The notes below the pieces were generated by a model that was not told where the DNA came from, ran no database searches, and saw nothing but the letters and a program-made list of their open reading frames with translations. The position numbers were made by a program, and so were the translations under genes. This document shows positions 35,419 to 44,357 of a stretch of DNA of 64,000 nt, in pieces (the stretch's first letter is position 1; every line of letters starts with the position of its first letter). The DNA is from Acholeplasmatales bacterium (GTDB taxonomy: Bacteria > Bacillota_I > Bacilli_A > Acholeplasmatales > Anaeroplasmataceae): positions 1-64,000 of the forward strand of contig JAFXXC010000033.1 of NCBI GenBank assembly GCA_017542485.1. Reading direction: 5' to 3'.

Positions 35419-36744
35419 TTAATTTTCAATAATAAATGATACACCAACAGGTTCTTCATTTCTAACAGATAAATTCATATTAAAGAAATTAACTGTTTTT
35501 TGAACAATACTCATACCTAAACCAAATTGACCTTTACTTCCCTTTTCATATGGCTTAAATACATTATTAATAAACTGTTCATCTATATGCTCGCCATCAT
35601 TATAAATTCTTAATCTATTTTCTCTTAAAATTATCTCTATTTTACTATTAGCATATCTTTTTGCATTATCAATAATATTACTTACAACAGTAGTCCAATT
35701 TTCTCTATATCCTTTAAAATTAATATTTTCATCTAAATCTAATATGAATTCTAACTTTGTTTGATACTTGTATGATAACACTACCTCATTAATAATATCA
35801 TTCATATTAACATCTTCAAATTCACCATTTTTCTCAAGATATTCTAATGAATTATATTGCAATAATCTATTAACCTTATTCTTCAAAATATCTGCTTGTT
35901 CAATAATAACACTTAATTGTTCAGGTGATTCAACACCATCCTGAATTGCTTCTGCATATGATTTTATTACAGCAATAGGTGTTTTAAAATCATGACTTAG
36001 ATTTTGTAACATATCTTGCTTAGTATGCTCATTCTTATCGATTTCTATTCTCATTCTTTCAACAGAACGTGATAATTCTCCTATCTCATCTAAAGAATCA
36101 TCAACATATTTTTCTTCATATTTATTTTTAGGCAAATTCAATATATGATCCTGTAAATTATGAATTCTTTTTGCAAATCTATAATTCCATATATACAAAA
36201 TAACAATAGTAATTAATACTATACCTAAAAATAATAACATTAATCTTAAAGATACATTACTAATAAGACCTCTAGTATAAACTGTATCAGTAAACATAAT
36301 AGTATAATTATTAAAATCATCTCTTACTTGACATACATAATATACTTTACCATATTTTGTTGTAACAGAGCCTTGTGCTCTAAAATCCCTAAGACCATTA
36401 TTTGATTCATTTCTTGTTTCTTTAACTTCATTAATTAGTGAAACTAATTCTTCTTCAGCAATATATTTAGTATAAAGATCAGTTGATACCTGAAATATAT
36501 TTCCATTTTTATATATTAAATATCCAATATTCATATCAGGAAAACTCTTTGGTTTTTCATCCCTATTTTGTGGTCCAAAATCATCATTTAATATATATGA
36601 ATAAGTTGATAATCTTGAATAAACCTCATTTTCTGCAACACCATAAACAGTTGAAAATGTAACAACTGCAAATAAAGATGATGCTATTAACATTATAAAT
36701 ACAAAAATGGTAATTAATTGCCCAGAAATACTTAATTTTTTCAT
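35419..36744 (-). CDS. Sensor histidine kinase
   Basis: A 441-residue membrane sensor. Two membrane helices (about 8-28 and 162-184) enclose an extracellular sensor of about 130 residues, followed by a HAMP region and the phosphorylated His in LQNLSHDFKTPIAVI. The ATP-binding domain has VVSNIIDNAKRYA (N box) and GQFGLGMSIVQKTV (G2 box). It overlaps the response regulator gene by 4 bp. The signal sensed is not evident; the sensor lacks a recognisable PAS or Cache motif. Confidence 0.92.
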   Translation of the reverse strand: MKKLSISGQLITIFVFIMLIASSLFAVVTFSTVYGVAENEVYSRLSTYSYILNDDFGPQNRDEKPKSFPDMNIGYLIYKNGNIFQVSTDLYTKYIAEEELVSLINEVKETRNESNNGLRDFRAQGSVTTKYGKVYYVCQVRDDFNNYTIMFTDTVYTRGLISNVSLRLMLLFLGIVLITIVILYIWNYRFAKRIHNLQDHILNLPKNKYEEKYVDDSLDEIGELSRSVERMRIEIDKNEHTKQDMLQNLSHDFKTPIAVIKSYAEAIQDGVESPEQLSVIIEQADILKNKVNRLLQYNSLEYLEKNGEFEDVNMNDIINEVVLSYKYQTKLEFILDLDENINFKGYRENWTTVVSNIIDNAKRYANSKIEIILRENRLRIYNDGEHIDEQFINNVFKPYEKGSKGQFGLGMSIVQKTVNFFNMNLSVRNEEPVGVSFIIEN

Positions 36745-37412
36745 ACTAATAATCTATATCCAAATCCATAAATAGTCTCAACATTTAAATTAGGCATCTT
36801 TTGTCTTAATCTTCTCATTAAATCATCTACTACTCTATCACTACCAAAATAATCATTTCCCCATACATTATCTAATATTTGATCTCTTGAGAACGCCTTT
36901 GTTTTATTTTCCAATAAAAAATATAATAAATCATATTCTTTGCTTGTTAAATTAATATTTTGGCCATTTTCTGTTACAATTCTCTTATCAAAATCAATAA
37001 CATAACCATTAAATTCTAATATATTAGCACTTTCAGAATTAGATTCTCTATAACTTCTAGTTAATAAATTCTTTACTCTTAACATTAATTCTCTAATAGA
37101 ATAAGGTTTACTAACATAATCGTCACTACCAAGCTCTAATCCCATTACCTTATCTATATCTTGATCACGTGCAGATGTAAAAATAATAGGCTTAGCCTCA
37201 TTTTTCTTTCTAATTTCTTTAATTAAATCATATCCTGTAACAATACCAGGTAACATAATGTCTAATATCCAAAGATGTATTGAATCATCAATATTCTCCA
37301 TCGCATCCTCACCATTATTAAACACTACTACACTATAACCTTCATTTTTTAAATATTTTTCGACTAAAGAAGCCAAATTCTTTTCATCTTCAACTACTGC
37401 TATTTTAAACAT
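36741..37412 (-). CDS. OmpR/PhoB-family response regulator
   Basis: A 223-residue regulator. The receiver domain has the acidic pair in VVEDEKNLA, the phospho-acceptor Asp in LWILDIMLPG, the Thr/Ser in IFTSARD and the Lys in VSKPYSIREL. The C-terminal winged helix (about 125-223) has NLTSKEYDLLYFLLEN and SDRVVDDLMRRLRQKM with YGFGYRLLV at the end. It is the first gene of the two-gene operon with the histidine kinase. Target genes cannot be read from the window. Confidence 0.94.
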   Translation of the reverse strand: MFKIAVVEDEKNLASLVEKYLKNEGYSVVVFNNGEDAMENIDDSIHLWILDIMLPGIVTGYDLIKEIRKKNEAKPIIFTSARDQDIDKVMGLELGSDDYVSKPYSIRELMLRVKNLLTRSYRESNSESANILEFNGYVIDFDKRIVTENGQNINLTSKEYDLLYFLLENKTKAFSRDQILDNVWGNDYFGSDRVVDDLMRRLRQKMPNLNVETIYGFGYRLLV

Positions 37413-37500
37413 AGTAACACCTTCTTATCCTTTATTATACATAATAATTTAAAATATTAGAATAAATAAGTATAAATTATGTGAAATTTAGGCAAAAGAA

Positions 37501-37522
37501 AAGCCATAGCTAGGCTATGGCA
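37501..37522 (-). terminator. Terminator of rpoE (delta)
   Basis: GCCATAG and CTATGGC pair around a short loop, followed on the minus strand by TTTTCTTTTG. Confidence 0.85.
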
Positions 37523-37528
37523 CATTGA

Positions 37529-38077
37529 TTAGTCTTCGTATAAGTCCTCGTAATCATCCATAATTTTGTTATACTTATCTTCATCGTCATCACTATAGTT
37601 ATCTTCATCTTCATCTTCGTCAGATTCTTCATCTTCAACATATTTGTCGTCTTCATCATCCAACTCGTCTTCGTCTTCATCACTATAGTTATCTTCATCT
37701 TCTTCATCGTCAGATTCTTCATCTTCTTCGTCTTCGTCATCCTCATAATCATCTGATGTAGAATCATCTAACTCGTCTTCATCTTCATCAACAGTTTCAT
37801 CTTCATACTCTTCATCTTTAGAAATGAATGATGAACCATCCTTATCAAATTGATCTAATGATTGACGACTCTTTAAATCCCAATTATCATCACCCATGTA
37901 TACGAATTTTGATGATATTGTAATATCTGTATATAATTTAGCAGCGATAGTTCCATCAGGATCACTAATACCTTTTTTTGCAAGTGTTTCCTCAATCAAA
38001 GTATAAATATTGATTGGACCATCTAAGCTCTCCATAATTTCTAATGAAATTTCAATTAAAGACATTTGGTTTTCCAT
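37529..38077 (-). CDS. rpoE: RNA polymerase delta subunit
   Basis: A 182-residue Gram-positive RNA polymerase accessory subunit. The first 95 residues are the HARE-HTH fold (SLIEISLEIMESLDGPINIY, SKFVYMGDDNWDLKS). From about 105 onward the protein is almost only Asp, Glu, Ser and Tyr, the acidic tail that competes with nucleic acids for polymerase. The tail is coded by imperfect tandem repeats, including two near-identical blocks with CACTATAGTTATCTTCATC at about 37590 and 37680. AGGAGGGC lies before the ATG. It helps recycle polymerase and respond to changes in nucleotide level. Confidence 0.92.
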   Translation of the reverse strand: MENQMSLIEISLEIMESLDGPINIYTLIEETLAKKGISDPDGTIAAKLYTDITISSKFVYMGDDNWDLKSRQSLDQFDKDGSSFISKDEEYEDETVDEDEDELDDSTSDDYEDDEDEEDEESDDEEDEDNYSDEDEDELDDEDDKYVEDEESDEDEDEDNYSDDDEDKYNKIMDDYEDLYED

Positions 38078-38092
38078 AAATAATTGCCCTCC

Positions 38093-38110
38093 TAAAATAG
38101 CGCTATTTTA
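38093..38110. promoter_or_regulatory. 18-bp perfect palindrome upstream of rpoE
   Basis: TAAAATAGCGCTATTTTA overlaps the ribosome-site region of rpoE. It could form a hairpin in the leader or bind a dimeric regulator; there is no direct evidence for either. Confidence 0.4.
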
Positions 38111-38189
38111 TTTTACTTAAAATAACATAATTTTTCAAGTAAATTATTAAAAAACAGCATAAAATGATTAAAAATAACATTTTTAATAC

Positions 38190-38546
38190 TTAAAAAAACT
38201 TTATTTTAATCAAATGTTCTGATATTTTATCACTATCGATATATAAATCATAACTTAAAAAGAAGATATTGTTACTTAAAGATAATTCTTTTGTTTTGAT
38301 AGTAAACATAACAGATAAACCCATATTATTTTCATAAATTCCTTGAGTAACATTGTCCTTATCAAACCAAAAATCCATTGTAATATTGCCTTCTCTTTTT
38401 ATTCTAGATATAGTACCAATAGTCAATGATACTTTTGTATTTTCAGCTGATTTATCATCAAATATAAATGTGTCGCATTGTCTTTCGTACGAAGACATAT
38501 AGTGCACTTCATTTTTTGAATCATCTATACTATAGAACTCTAACAT
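38190..38546 (-). CDS. DUF1934 family protein (YwiB-like)
   Basis: A 118-residue small beta-barrel protein of the DUF1934 family, known in Bacillota close to rpoE and argS. The chain alternates strands (CDTFIFDDKSAENTKVSLTI, ISRIKREGNITMDFWFD, GLSVMFTIKTKEL, IFFLSYDLYID). Function is unknown; the fold is lipocalin-like in the family. I start it at the ATG at 38544-38546, just after the recR stop, with GGAG eight bases upstream. A longer frame beginning inside recR is less likely. Confidence 0.72.
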   Translation of the reverse strand: MLEFYSIDDSKNEVHYMSSYERQCDTFIFDDKSAENTKVSLTIGTISRIKREGNITMDFWFDKDNVTQGIYENNMGLSVMFTIKTKELSLSNNIFFLSYDLYIDSDKISEHLIKIKFF

Positions 38547-38547
38547 A

Positions 38548-39150
38548 TCAATACTCCGTACGACCTTCAAAAGCCTTTAAAATTGTCATTTCATCTGAAT
38601 ATGATAAGTCCCCACCAACAGGTAAACCATGAGCTAAACGAGTAACTTTAATATTATATTCATTTAATAATTCACGAATATATCTAGCTGTTGTTTCTCC
38701 CTCTAAAGTAGCATTTGTCGCTAAAATAACCTCAGATATCTCACCATTTTTTACTTTTTCTATTAATGAATCTATATTTAAATCATCAATGCCTATTCCC
38801 TTTGAAAATGATATTACACCATTTAATACATGGTATATTCCATTATATTCTCCAACACTTTCAATCTTATACAAATCCTTAATAGATTCTACTACTAATA
38901 TTTGATCATGTTTACGAGTTTCATCACTACAAATTGAACATAATCCAGATTCAGTAATGTTTCCGCAGCACGGACAAACACTAATATCCTTATGCATAGA
39001 TATTAATGCATTTGAAAAATCTGTAATGTCCTCTTCTGGCATTTTTGTAAAAGTATATAATGCATAACGTTCAGCTGTTTTTCTTCCAACTCCAGGCAAT
39101 TTTGAAAATGATTCAATTAGATTTTCTAAAGCACTTGGATATTTTTTCAT
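38548..39150 (-). CDS. recR: Recombination mediator protein RecR
   Basis: A 200-residue protein that with RecF/RecO loads RecA at gaps. It shows the helix-hairpin-helix SKLPGVGRKTAERYAL, the four-Cys zinc finger CPCCGNITESGLCSIC and a Toprim domain (ILVVESIKDLY, EVILATNATLEGE, ARGLPVGGDL-like AHGLPVGGDLSYSDE). Length is normal. Its start overlaps the ybaB stop as TAATG, so the two are translationally coupled, in the usual dnaX-ybaB-recR order. Confidence 0.97.
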   Translation of the reverse strand: MKKYPSALENLIESFSKLPGVGRKTAERYALYTFTKMPEEDITDFSNALISMHKDISVCPCCGNITESGLCSICSDETRKHDQILVVESIKDLYKIESVGEYNGIYHVLNGVISFSKGIGIDDLNIDSLIEKVKNGEISEVILATNATLEGETTARYIRELLNEYNIKVTRLAHGLPVGGDLSYSDEMTILKAFEGRTEY

Positions 39151-39449
39151 TAGAAGCCAAAGCCACCAAGTCCGCCGCCGAAACCACCTAATAATTTATT
39201 AGATTCAGCATCTATTTTCTTACCAGCATCATTAATTGCTAAAACAATCATATCTTCTACCATTTCTTTATCATCAGATAAAGCTTCTGGGTCAATATGA
39301 ATGGCTACTACTTCATGGTTTCCTTTTACTTCAGCTGTAACAACTCCACCACCAGCAGTTCCAGTAAATACAGTTTGTTCTAACTTTTCTTGTGCCTCCA
39401 TCATTTGTTTTTGCATCTTACGAAGCTTAATCATTTGTTGTTGATTCAT
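39150..39449 (-). CDS. YbaB/EbfC-family nucleoid-associated protein
   Basis: A 99-residue DNA-binding dimer, typical of the family. MIKLRKMQKQMMEAQEKLEQ forms the long N-terminal helix, followed by GVVTAEVKGNHEVVAIHID and a Gly/Phe-rich end GGFGGGLGGFGF. It starts 1 bp after dnaX, with GGAGGATAAATAAA overlapping the dnaX stop, and is coupled to recR. The family binds DNA without strong sequence preference and influences gene expression and repair. Confidence 0.95.
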   Translation of the reverse strand: MNQQQMIKLRKMQKQMMEAQEKLEQTVFTGTAGGGVVTAEVKGNHEVVAIHIDPEALSDDKEMVEDMIVLAINDAGKKIDAESNKLLGGFGGGLGGFGF

Positions 39450-39450
39450 T

Positions 39451-41232
39451 TTATTTATCCTCCATTATTTCTATATTATCACCTAATAGTTCTTTTGCAG
39501 CATCTATTAAGGTATCTTCTTCATTTTTTACAATAGTAGTTGGTACTACCCTTCTTTTTACATTAATCCTAATATTTTCAAGTTTAGGCTTTAAATTATC
39601 TTTGCTATATTTATTTTTGTAATCTAAAGCAATTTTACTCCATGTATCATGAGTAATGCATATATAATCATTTAATGTATCACTATATTCACTCAATACT
39701 TCCATTATTTTGACATAATTTTCATATTTCATAATTCTATTACAGAATCCCATATCAGCAAATTCTACTAAAAATGAAGTAGAACTAGCTGCACAAATTT
39801 TACCACGAACTAAAATTTGAAAATCAACAATATCTGCATATTTTATTGCAATATCATTCCATATTTTTTGTAATTTTTCTTTATCTTGTTTAGTAGCGCT
39901 GTATAAAATATTTTCAATATCATGAATGTTTATTTCATCAGGATAATCGATTTTTTCTTCTACCTGAGCTGTTTTTTCCTCTTTGTGTATAGGTTCTACT
40001 CTTAAATTATTAATTTCTTCACTACTTTTGAAGATAGGTTCTTTCTTTTCAGTCTTAACTTCAACCTGAACTTGATTAGGTCTTTTATATAATTCCTCAA
40101 CTGAATGTTCTAATGATTCAATTCGTTCAGTAATATTTGCCTCTTCAATTATTTGTACATCGCTCATTTTTAGAATTGCAAGTTCTAAATATGCACGTTT
40201 TTGAGTACTAAATTTCATTTGATTTAATGAATCATTTAGTATATCTACCCATTTATATATAGCAGATTTAGTTATTAATCCAGCAACATTCTTAAAATTT
40301 TCATTTTGATACATTAATTTATCAACAATAACAGCTTTATTCTTATACATTAAAGTATCTCTTAGGAAAAGAATAAGATCATTAAGAATTCTAGGAACCT
40401 CTTTTCCTTCGTCAACCATACTATTTGCAAGCTCAATACATTTTATTGAATCACCATTATATGCATAACCAATTAAATCTATCAATTTTAAATATGATAT
40501 GTTCCCACTTACTGCTAAAACATCATCTAAAGTAATTTCTGGGTTAACACTATAACTTATACATTGATCAAATAATGAAAGTGCATCACGCATTCCGCCT
40601 TCAGCTGATTGAGCAATTTGATATAGTGCTTCATCAGTAATTTTAATATTTTCTTCATCAGCAACTATCCTTAATCTCTTCAACATATCCTCAATAGAAA
40701 TTGTCTGAAAATCGAATCTTTGACAACGAGAAAGGATTGTACTTAATAGTTTATGTGGTTCAGTAGTACATAGTATAAATATTACATGAGCAGGTGGTTC
40801 TTCAAGTGTTTTTAGTAAAGCATTAAATGCTTGTACAGAAAGCATATGAACCTCATCTATAATATAAACCTTATATTTACCTTGTGAAGGTAAGAATTTA
40901 GCAGTTTCTCTTAAGGCTCTAATATCATCAGCACCATTATTTGAAGCAGCATCTATCTCAACTACATCAGAAATCATTCCCTGAGTAATTCCTTTACACA
41001 TTTCGCATTCACAACATGGTTCAATAGTAGGTCCATTTTCACAATTCATGGCTTTAGCCATGATTTTTGCTAAAGTTGTCTTACCTGTACCTCTAGGTCC
41101 ACAAAATAAGTAAGCATGGGCAACCTTATTCATTTTTATAGCATTTTGTAGTGTTTTTATTATATGTTGTTGTCCTACAACCTCAGAAAACTTTTGTGGT
41201 CTGTAGGCTCTATATAACGCAACATAAGCCAT
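39451..41232 (-). CDS. dnaX: DNA polymerase III gamma/tau subunit
   Basis: A 593-residue clamp-loader subunit. The AAA+ domain has Walker A FCGPRGTGKTTLAK, a four-Cys zinc module (CENGPTIEPCCECEMC), Walker B IDEVHMLS, and sensor 1 LCTTEPHKLLSTILSRCQRF with the SRC motif. The C-terminal 200 residues are the tau extension that contacts the polymerase and helicase. No slippery frameshift run is obvious, so a shorter gamma form is not supported here. It is first in the dnaX-ybaB-recR-DUF1934 run. The SRP RNA gene often found upstream in Bacillota is not seen. Confidence 0.97.
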   Translation of the reverse strand: MAYVALYRAYRPQKFSEVVGQQHIIKTLQNAIKMNKVAHAYLFCGPRGTGKTTLAKIMAKAMNCENGPTIEPCCECEMCKGITQGMISDVVEIDAASNNGADDIRALRETAKFLPSQGKYKVYIIDEVHMLSVQAFNALLKTLEEPPAHVIFILCTTEPHKLLSTILSRCQRFDFQTISIEDMLKRLRIVADEENIKITDEALYQIAQSAEGGMRDALSLFDQCISYSVNPEITLDDVLAVSGNISYLKLIDLIGYAYNGDSIKCIELANSMVDEGKEVPRILNDLILFLRDTLMYKNKAVIVDKLMYQNENFKNVAGLITKSAIYKWVDILNDSLNQMKFSTQKRAYLELAILKMSDVQIIEEANITERIESLEHSVEELYKRPNQVQVEVKTEKKEPIFKSSEEINNLRVEPIHKEEKTAQVEEKIDYPDEINIHDIENILYSATKQDKEKLQKIWNDIAIKYADIVDFQILVRGKICAASSTSFLVEFADMGFCNRIMKYENYVKIMEVLSEYSDTLNDYICITHDTWSKIALDYKNKYSKDNLKPKLENIRINVKRRVVPTTIVKNEEDTLIDAAKELLGDNIEIMEDK

Positions 41233-41242
41233 ATTTTCACCC

Positions 41243-42001
41243 CTATCCTACATAGTAAATATATTTAATATTATCCTTATAACAATGATAATATGAGATA
41301 TGACAATCGCTAGAAACTAATAGATCATAAATGGTAGTCCAATAGCCATTTTTATTAAAATCAATTCCAACTGATTTAAATGATTTTGATATTAAATCAC
41401 TACAGTATGATTTGTTCACAATATCGAAGGTAAATGAATAATTATATGGATCACCAAGTAATGAAAAACAATTTGAAATAACTTCATCCTTCATTTTTTC
41501 ATCCATATTATTTCCCCTTACAACAATTACCTCATCGTAAGTAGATTGATAAGTCCAATAATATCTATCTGCAATTCTACTTAAGTTTTCTCCACCCTCT
41601 AATCCTGTCGCTTCAATACTATCAGAAAGTTTTGCATTAATATTATAGTCTTTATAATAATCTATGGCTAAAGAAGAATGTCCACCTGCAAAAAAAGTAA
41701 TAAATTCTTCAACAAATGGAATACCTATATTAGATTTTTTAGCAACTAATACATCGGCCTTAGCTCCTGGATAAATTTTACCATTAATATTTGTATATCC
41801 TAATTCTTCGCCAGTTTCAATTTTATAAAATTTAACAGAAGAAGAAGATAACTCTTCTTGATATACGCCTTTATTTTTAAAATTTTCAATTCTTATATCA
41901 GAAATTATATGCTGAGTAATAGTATTTGCCATCCAACCTAATACAATAAATATTAAAATTGTAGATATACAAAATAAAACCTTTTTAACCAAATTTCTCA
42001 T
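41243..42001 (-). CDS. YiiX/NlpC-P60-like cysteine peptidase family protein, membrane-anchored
   Basis: A 252-residue protein with one N-terminal membrane helix (VLFCISTILIFIVLGWMA), the rest outside the cell. The catalytic pattern is that of permuted NlpC/P60 (YiiX/YycO-like): His in FAGGHSSLAIDYYK (about 109), and Cys in NKSYCSDLISKSFKSVG (about 202). The family cuts peptides or amides, often in cell-wall material. It sits 10 bp upstream of dnaX in an operon otherwise made of replication and repair genes, which is unusual. Substrate unknown. Confidence 0.75.
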   Translation of the reverse strand: MRNLVKKVLFCISTILIFIVLGWMANTITQHIISDIRIENFKNKGVYQEELSSSSVKFYKIETGEELGYTNINGKIYPGAKADVLVAKKSNIGIPFVEEFITFFAGGHSSLAIDYYKDYNINAKLSDSIEATGLEGGENLSRIADRYYWTYQSTYDEVIVVRGNNMDEKMKDEVISNCFSLLGDPYNYSFTFDIVNKSYCSDLISKSFKSVGIDFNKNGYWTTIYDLLVSSDCHISYYHCYKDNIKYIYYVG

Positions 42002-42080
42002 ATTATTATTTTATCACATCAATATCTAATTGTGAAATAATATAACATAAATTTTTATTTTTTTATTTTTATATAATAAA

Positions 42081-42100
42081 AATACCGGTTACCCGGTATT
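42081..42100 (-). terminator. Terminator of the rnpA-yidC-jag run
   Basis: AATACCGG and CCGGTATT pair around a 4-base loop and TTTTATTATAT follows on the minus strand. Confidence 0.85.
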
Positions 42101-42104
42101 TCAA

Positions 42105-42704
42105 TTATCTTGGTTTAACAACGATAGCTCTATTCTCGCCTTCACCCTCAGATTCAGTATAAACATCACGCCAATCTGATAATTTTTCATGAATAATACG
42201 ACGTTCAAATGAATTCATAGGTTGAAGTTTAACAGGAGTCTTTGTACTTGCAACCTCTTTAGCTGTTTTTGTAGCTAAAATTTCAAGTTGTCTAGCACGA
42301 TTACTCTTGTATCCGCCAATATCTAAAGTTACAACAATATGATCTTTAGTATAAGAAGATATAAGGTTACGTAGAAGAATTTGTAATGCTTCTAATGTTT
42401 TTCCTTTAACACCAATTAATAAAGAATTCTCATATGAATCAATTATATAATGAATTTGTTCTTCACCATTAACTGATCTTGCTTCAATTTGATAACCAAT
42501 ATTTAATGATTTTAATATATTCTCAAGATATTTTTTGCCTTCAAGAGTTAAATTAACATCTATTAATGCTTCACAATTTAATCCTTCTGGAAGTTCACCT
42601 AAAATATTTACAAATATTTTATCACTGGAAATATGTAATCTTTTTACAGCTTCTTCTAAAGCCTCTTCTTGAGTTTTTGCAATAAATTCAACTTTCTTTT
42701 GCAT
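42105..42704 (-). CDS. jag: RNA-binding protein Jag/KhpB (SpoIIIJ-associated)
   Basis: A 199-residue RNA-binding protein. The Jag N-terminal domain (VEFIAKTQEEALEEAVKRL) is followed by a KH-II domain (IDSYENSLLIGVKGKTLEAL) and an R3H domain (MNSFERRIIHEKLSDWRD). It acts with KhpA and is linked to cell division and envelope control in other Firmicutes. AGGAGGAAAAT precedes the ATG. It follows yidC by 13 bp, the standard order. Confidence 0.94.
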   Translation of the reverse strand: MQKKVEFIAKTQEEALEEAVKRLHISSDKIFVNILGELPEGLNCEALIDVNLTLEGKKYLENILKSLNIGYQIEARSVNGEEQIHYIIDSYENSLLIGVKGKTLEALQILLRNLISSYTKDHIVVTLDIGGYKSNRARQLEILATKTAKEVASTKTPVKLQPMNSFERRIIHEKLSDWRDVYTESEGEGENRAIVVKPR

Positions 42705-42717
42705 ATTTTCCTCCTAA

Positions 42718-43716
42718 TTAAAATTCTTTAGCATTTTTTGCTTGAAGTTTATAATATTTACGATCATTTAATAATCTACCAATTTGTGATTGTGCAATTT
42801 GGTATACAGCACCAATTAACCAATAAATACCTAATGTAGTATTAGATAATGCCATAAATCCAAATACAACATTCATAATAATCATAACCCACTTCATTTG
42901 GTTAGCTTGTTGATTCTTTTGATTTTTATCTTGTGGTCTTTGCTTTTGATACTTAGGTGGACGTTGACTAAGCTTTTGTTGTAATATTGTAATTCCTACA
43001 AATAATACTGCAACTAAAGCTGAGAAGAATTTATCCCATCCACTTGTAGCATTGAAGAAAGAAGTGTTCATTTCAAAGAATCCAAATACTTTTGTGTCTG
43101 CTAAAGCAAATTCACCTTGGTATGTTGTTGTAATAGCACCATTAATCTTAGTTGATCCAACAGCATTTACTCTTTGTACAACTTCATACATTGCCATGAA
43201 AATTGGGAATTGAAGAATCATAGTTCCAAAACAGCCTAATGGATTTACTTTATATTTTTTATAAAGCTTCATCATTTCAGCTTGCATCATTTGTTGTGAT
43301 CTAGGATCTTGTCTACCTTGATATTTTCTTTGAATCTTAGCCATTTCTGGTTGCATTAATTGCATTTTAAGACTCATACCATTTTGCTTAGAATAAATAG
43401 GCCATGCTATTGTTCTTACAATAATAGTAGTAAAGAAGATACCCCAGAAGAATGATTCACCTAATCCACGTCCAATATTTGAACAAATCCAAGCAACAGG
43501 CCAGCTTAATACGTTAATAGGCCATCCCCAGAATGTACTCCAAAATCCGCCATCCTTGCTATTCCAAATATCACTCCAATCCTGAGGATATGTAGTATAT
43601 ATTTTAGAATACCAATTTTGTGCATTAATACGACAACTTGATAAAGTAATTAGAGCAACAACCATTACTAAAGCGAAAATGAATTTATATTTATGCTTAG
43701 ATAAAAATTTATTCAT
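42718..43716 (-). CDS. yidC: Membrane protein insertase YidC/OxaA
   Basis: A 332-residue insertase. The N-terminal signal ends in a lipobox, ITLSSC, so it is a lipoprotein as in other Gram-positive YidC proteins. Five membrane segments follow, with the conserved hydrophilic cytoplasmic loop rich in Met and Lys (QLMQPEMAKIQRKYQGRQD) and FGTMILQFPIFMAMYEVVQ. The extracellular insertion (about 200-235) with TKINGAITTTYQGEFA is slightly long. It overlaps rnpA by 8 bp. Confidence 0.95.
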   Translation of the reverse strand: MNKFLSKHKYKFIFALVMVVALITLSSCRINAQNWYSKIYTTYPQDWSDIWNSKDGGFWSTFWGWPINVLSWPVAWICSNIGRGLGESFFWGIFFTTIIVRTIAWPIYSKQNGMSLKMQLMQPEMAKIQRKYQGRQDPRSQQMMQAEMMKLYKKYKVNPLGCFGTMILQFPIFMAMYEVVQRVNAVGSTKINGAITTTYQGEFALADTKVFGFFEMNTSFFNATSGWDKFFSALVAVLFVGITILQQKLSQRPPKYQKQRPQDKNQKNQQANQMKWVMIIMNVVFGFMALSNTTLGIYWLIGAVYQIAQSQIGRLLNDRKYYKLQAKNAKEF

Positions 43717-44062
43717 GCTTTTCTCCTTGTAATAAATTAAGTTTTTTAAATAAATATGCTAATTCCTTATATATAATATTGTAATCAACATTACAAATAG
43801 AAGGTTTAGCAATAATAAATACATCTACATTAATGTCTAAATTAATATTTAAATTTGATAGAGCAGCCGTAATTTTTCTTTTATATTTATTTCTTACAAC
43901 CGCATCACCAATTTTTTTACCTACACTAATCGCATATCTAAAATGACTGGTTTCTTCGTTAATTCTTTTATAAACTGAAAAATATTGATTTGATTTATAA
44001 ATCTTATTTTTTAGTATTAATTCAATTTCTTGATTTTTTTTTACGCGATATTCTTTTTTCAT
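43709..44062 (-). CDS. rnpA: Ribonuclease P protein component
   Basis: A 117-residue protein partner of the RNase P RNA, which matures tRNA 5' ends. The conserved block SVGKKIGDAVVRNKYKRKI contains the RNR-like basic motif. The ribosome site is weak, and a strong hairpin terminator lies between rpmH and this gene, so rnpA is likely made at a much lower level than L34. Confidence 0.94.
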   Translation of the reverse strand: MKKEYRVKKNQEIELILKNKIYKSNQYFSVYKRINEETSHFRYAISVGKKIGDAVVRNKYKRKITAALSNLNINLDINVDVFIIAKPSICNVDYNIIYKELAYLFKKLNLLQGEKHE

Positions 44063-44084
44063 AAATGTACCAAATTAACAAAAA

Positions 44085-44120
44085 AGTACTATCATTTTTT
44101 TAAATTGTTCTGATAGTACT
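44085..44120 (-). terminator. Terminator/attenuator between rpmH and rnpA
   Basis: AGTACTATCA (44085-44094) and TGATAGTACT (44111-44120) form a perfect 10-bp stem with TTTTTTG after it on the minus strand. Confidence 0.85.
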
Positions 44121-44146
44121 AGTTATGTCAATTTATAAATATTAAA

Positions 44147-44281
44147 TTAAACAGTTAATTGCTTTCTGCCCTTTTGACGTCTACGAGCTAAAACTTTTCT
44201 ACCATTCTTTGTAGCCATTCTTGCTCTAAAACCATGAGTAACTTTTCTTTTTCTCTTATTAGGTTGATAAGTTCTTTTCAT
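44147..44281 (-). CDS. rpmH: 50S ribosomal protein L34
   Basis: A 44-residue ribosomal protein, too short for many gene finders. The sequence begins [20 protein letters not shown] and continues [20 protein letters not shown], the universal L34 pattern. AGGCAGGTAATT lies upstream of the ATG. It is normally next to dnaA at the origin; here it is about 4 kb away because of the peptidase/lipoprotein pair and the IS110 element. Confidence 0.97.
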   Translation of the reverse strand: MKRTYQPNKRKRKVTHGFRARMATKNGRKVLARRRQKGRKQLTV

Positions 44282-44357
44282 TATAATTACCTGCCTTTCT
44301 TTAAGAAACCATGCTCGTTTATTCTATCAAAAACAAAAATTAATGTCAAGTTTTATT

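Noticed and set aside
37510-37767. 85-residue Lys/Met-rich open frame inside the rpoE gene region
   Set aside because: It is a shadow frame of the repetitive acidic tail of the delta subunit.
39451-41232. Programmed frameshift in dnaX giving a gamma subunit
   Set aside because: I see no A-rich slippery heptamer followed by a stem in the expected place; the gene reads through as a full tau.
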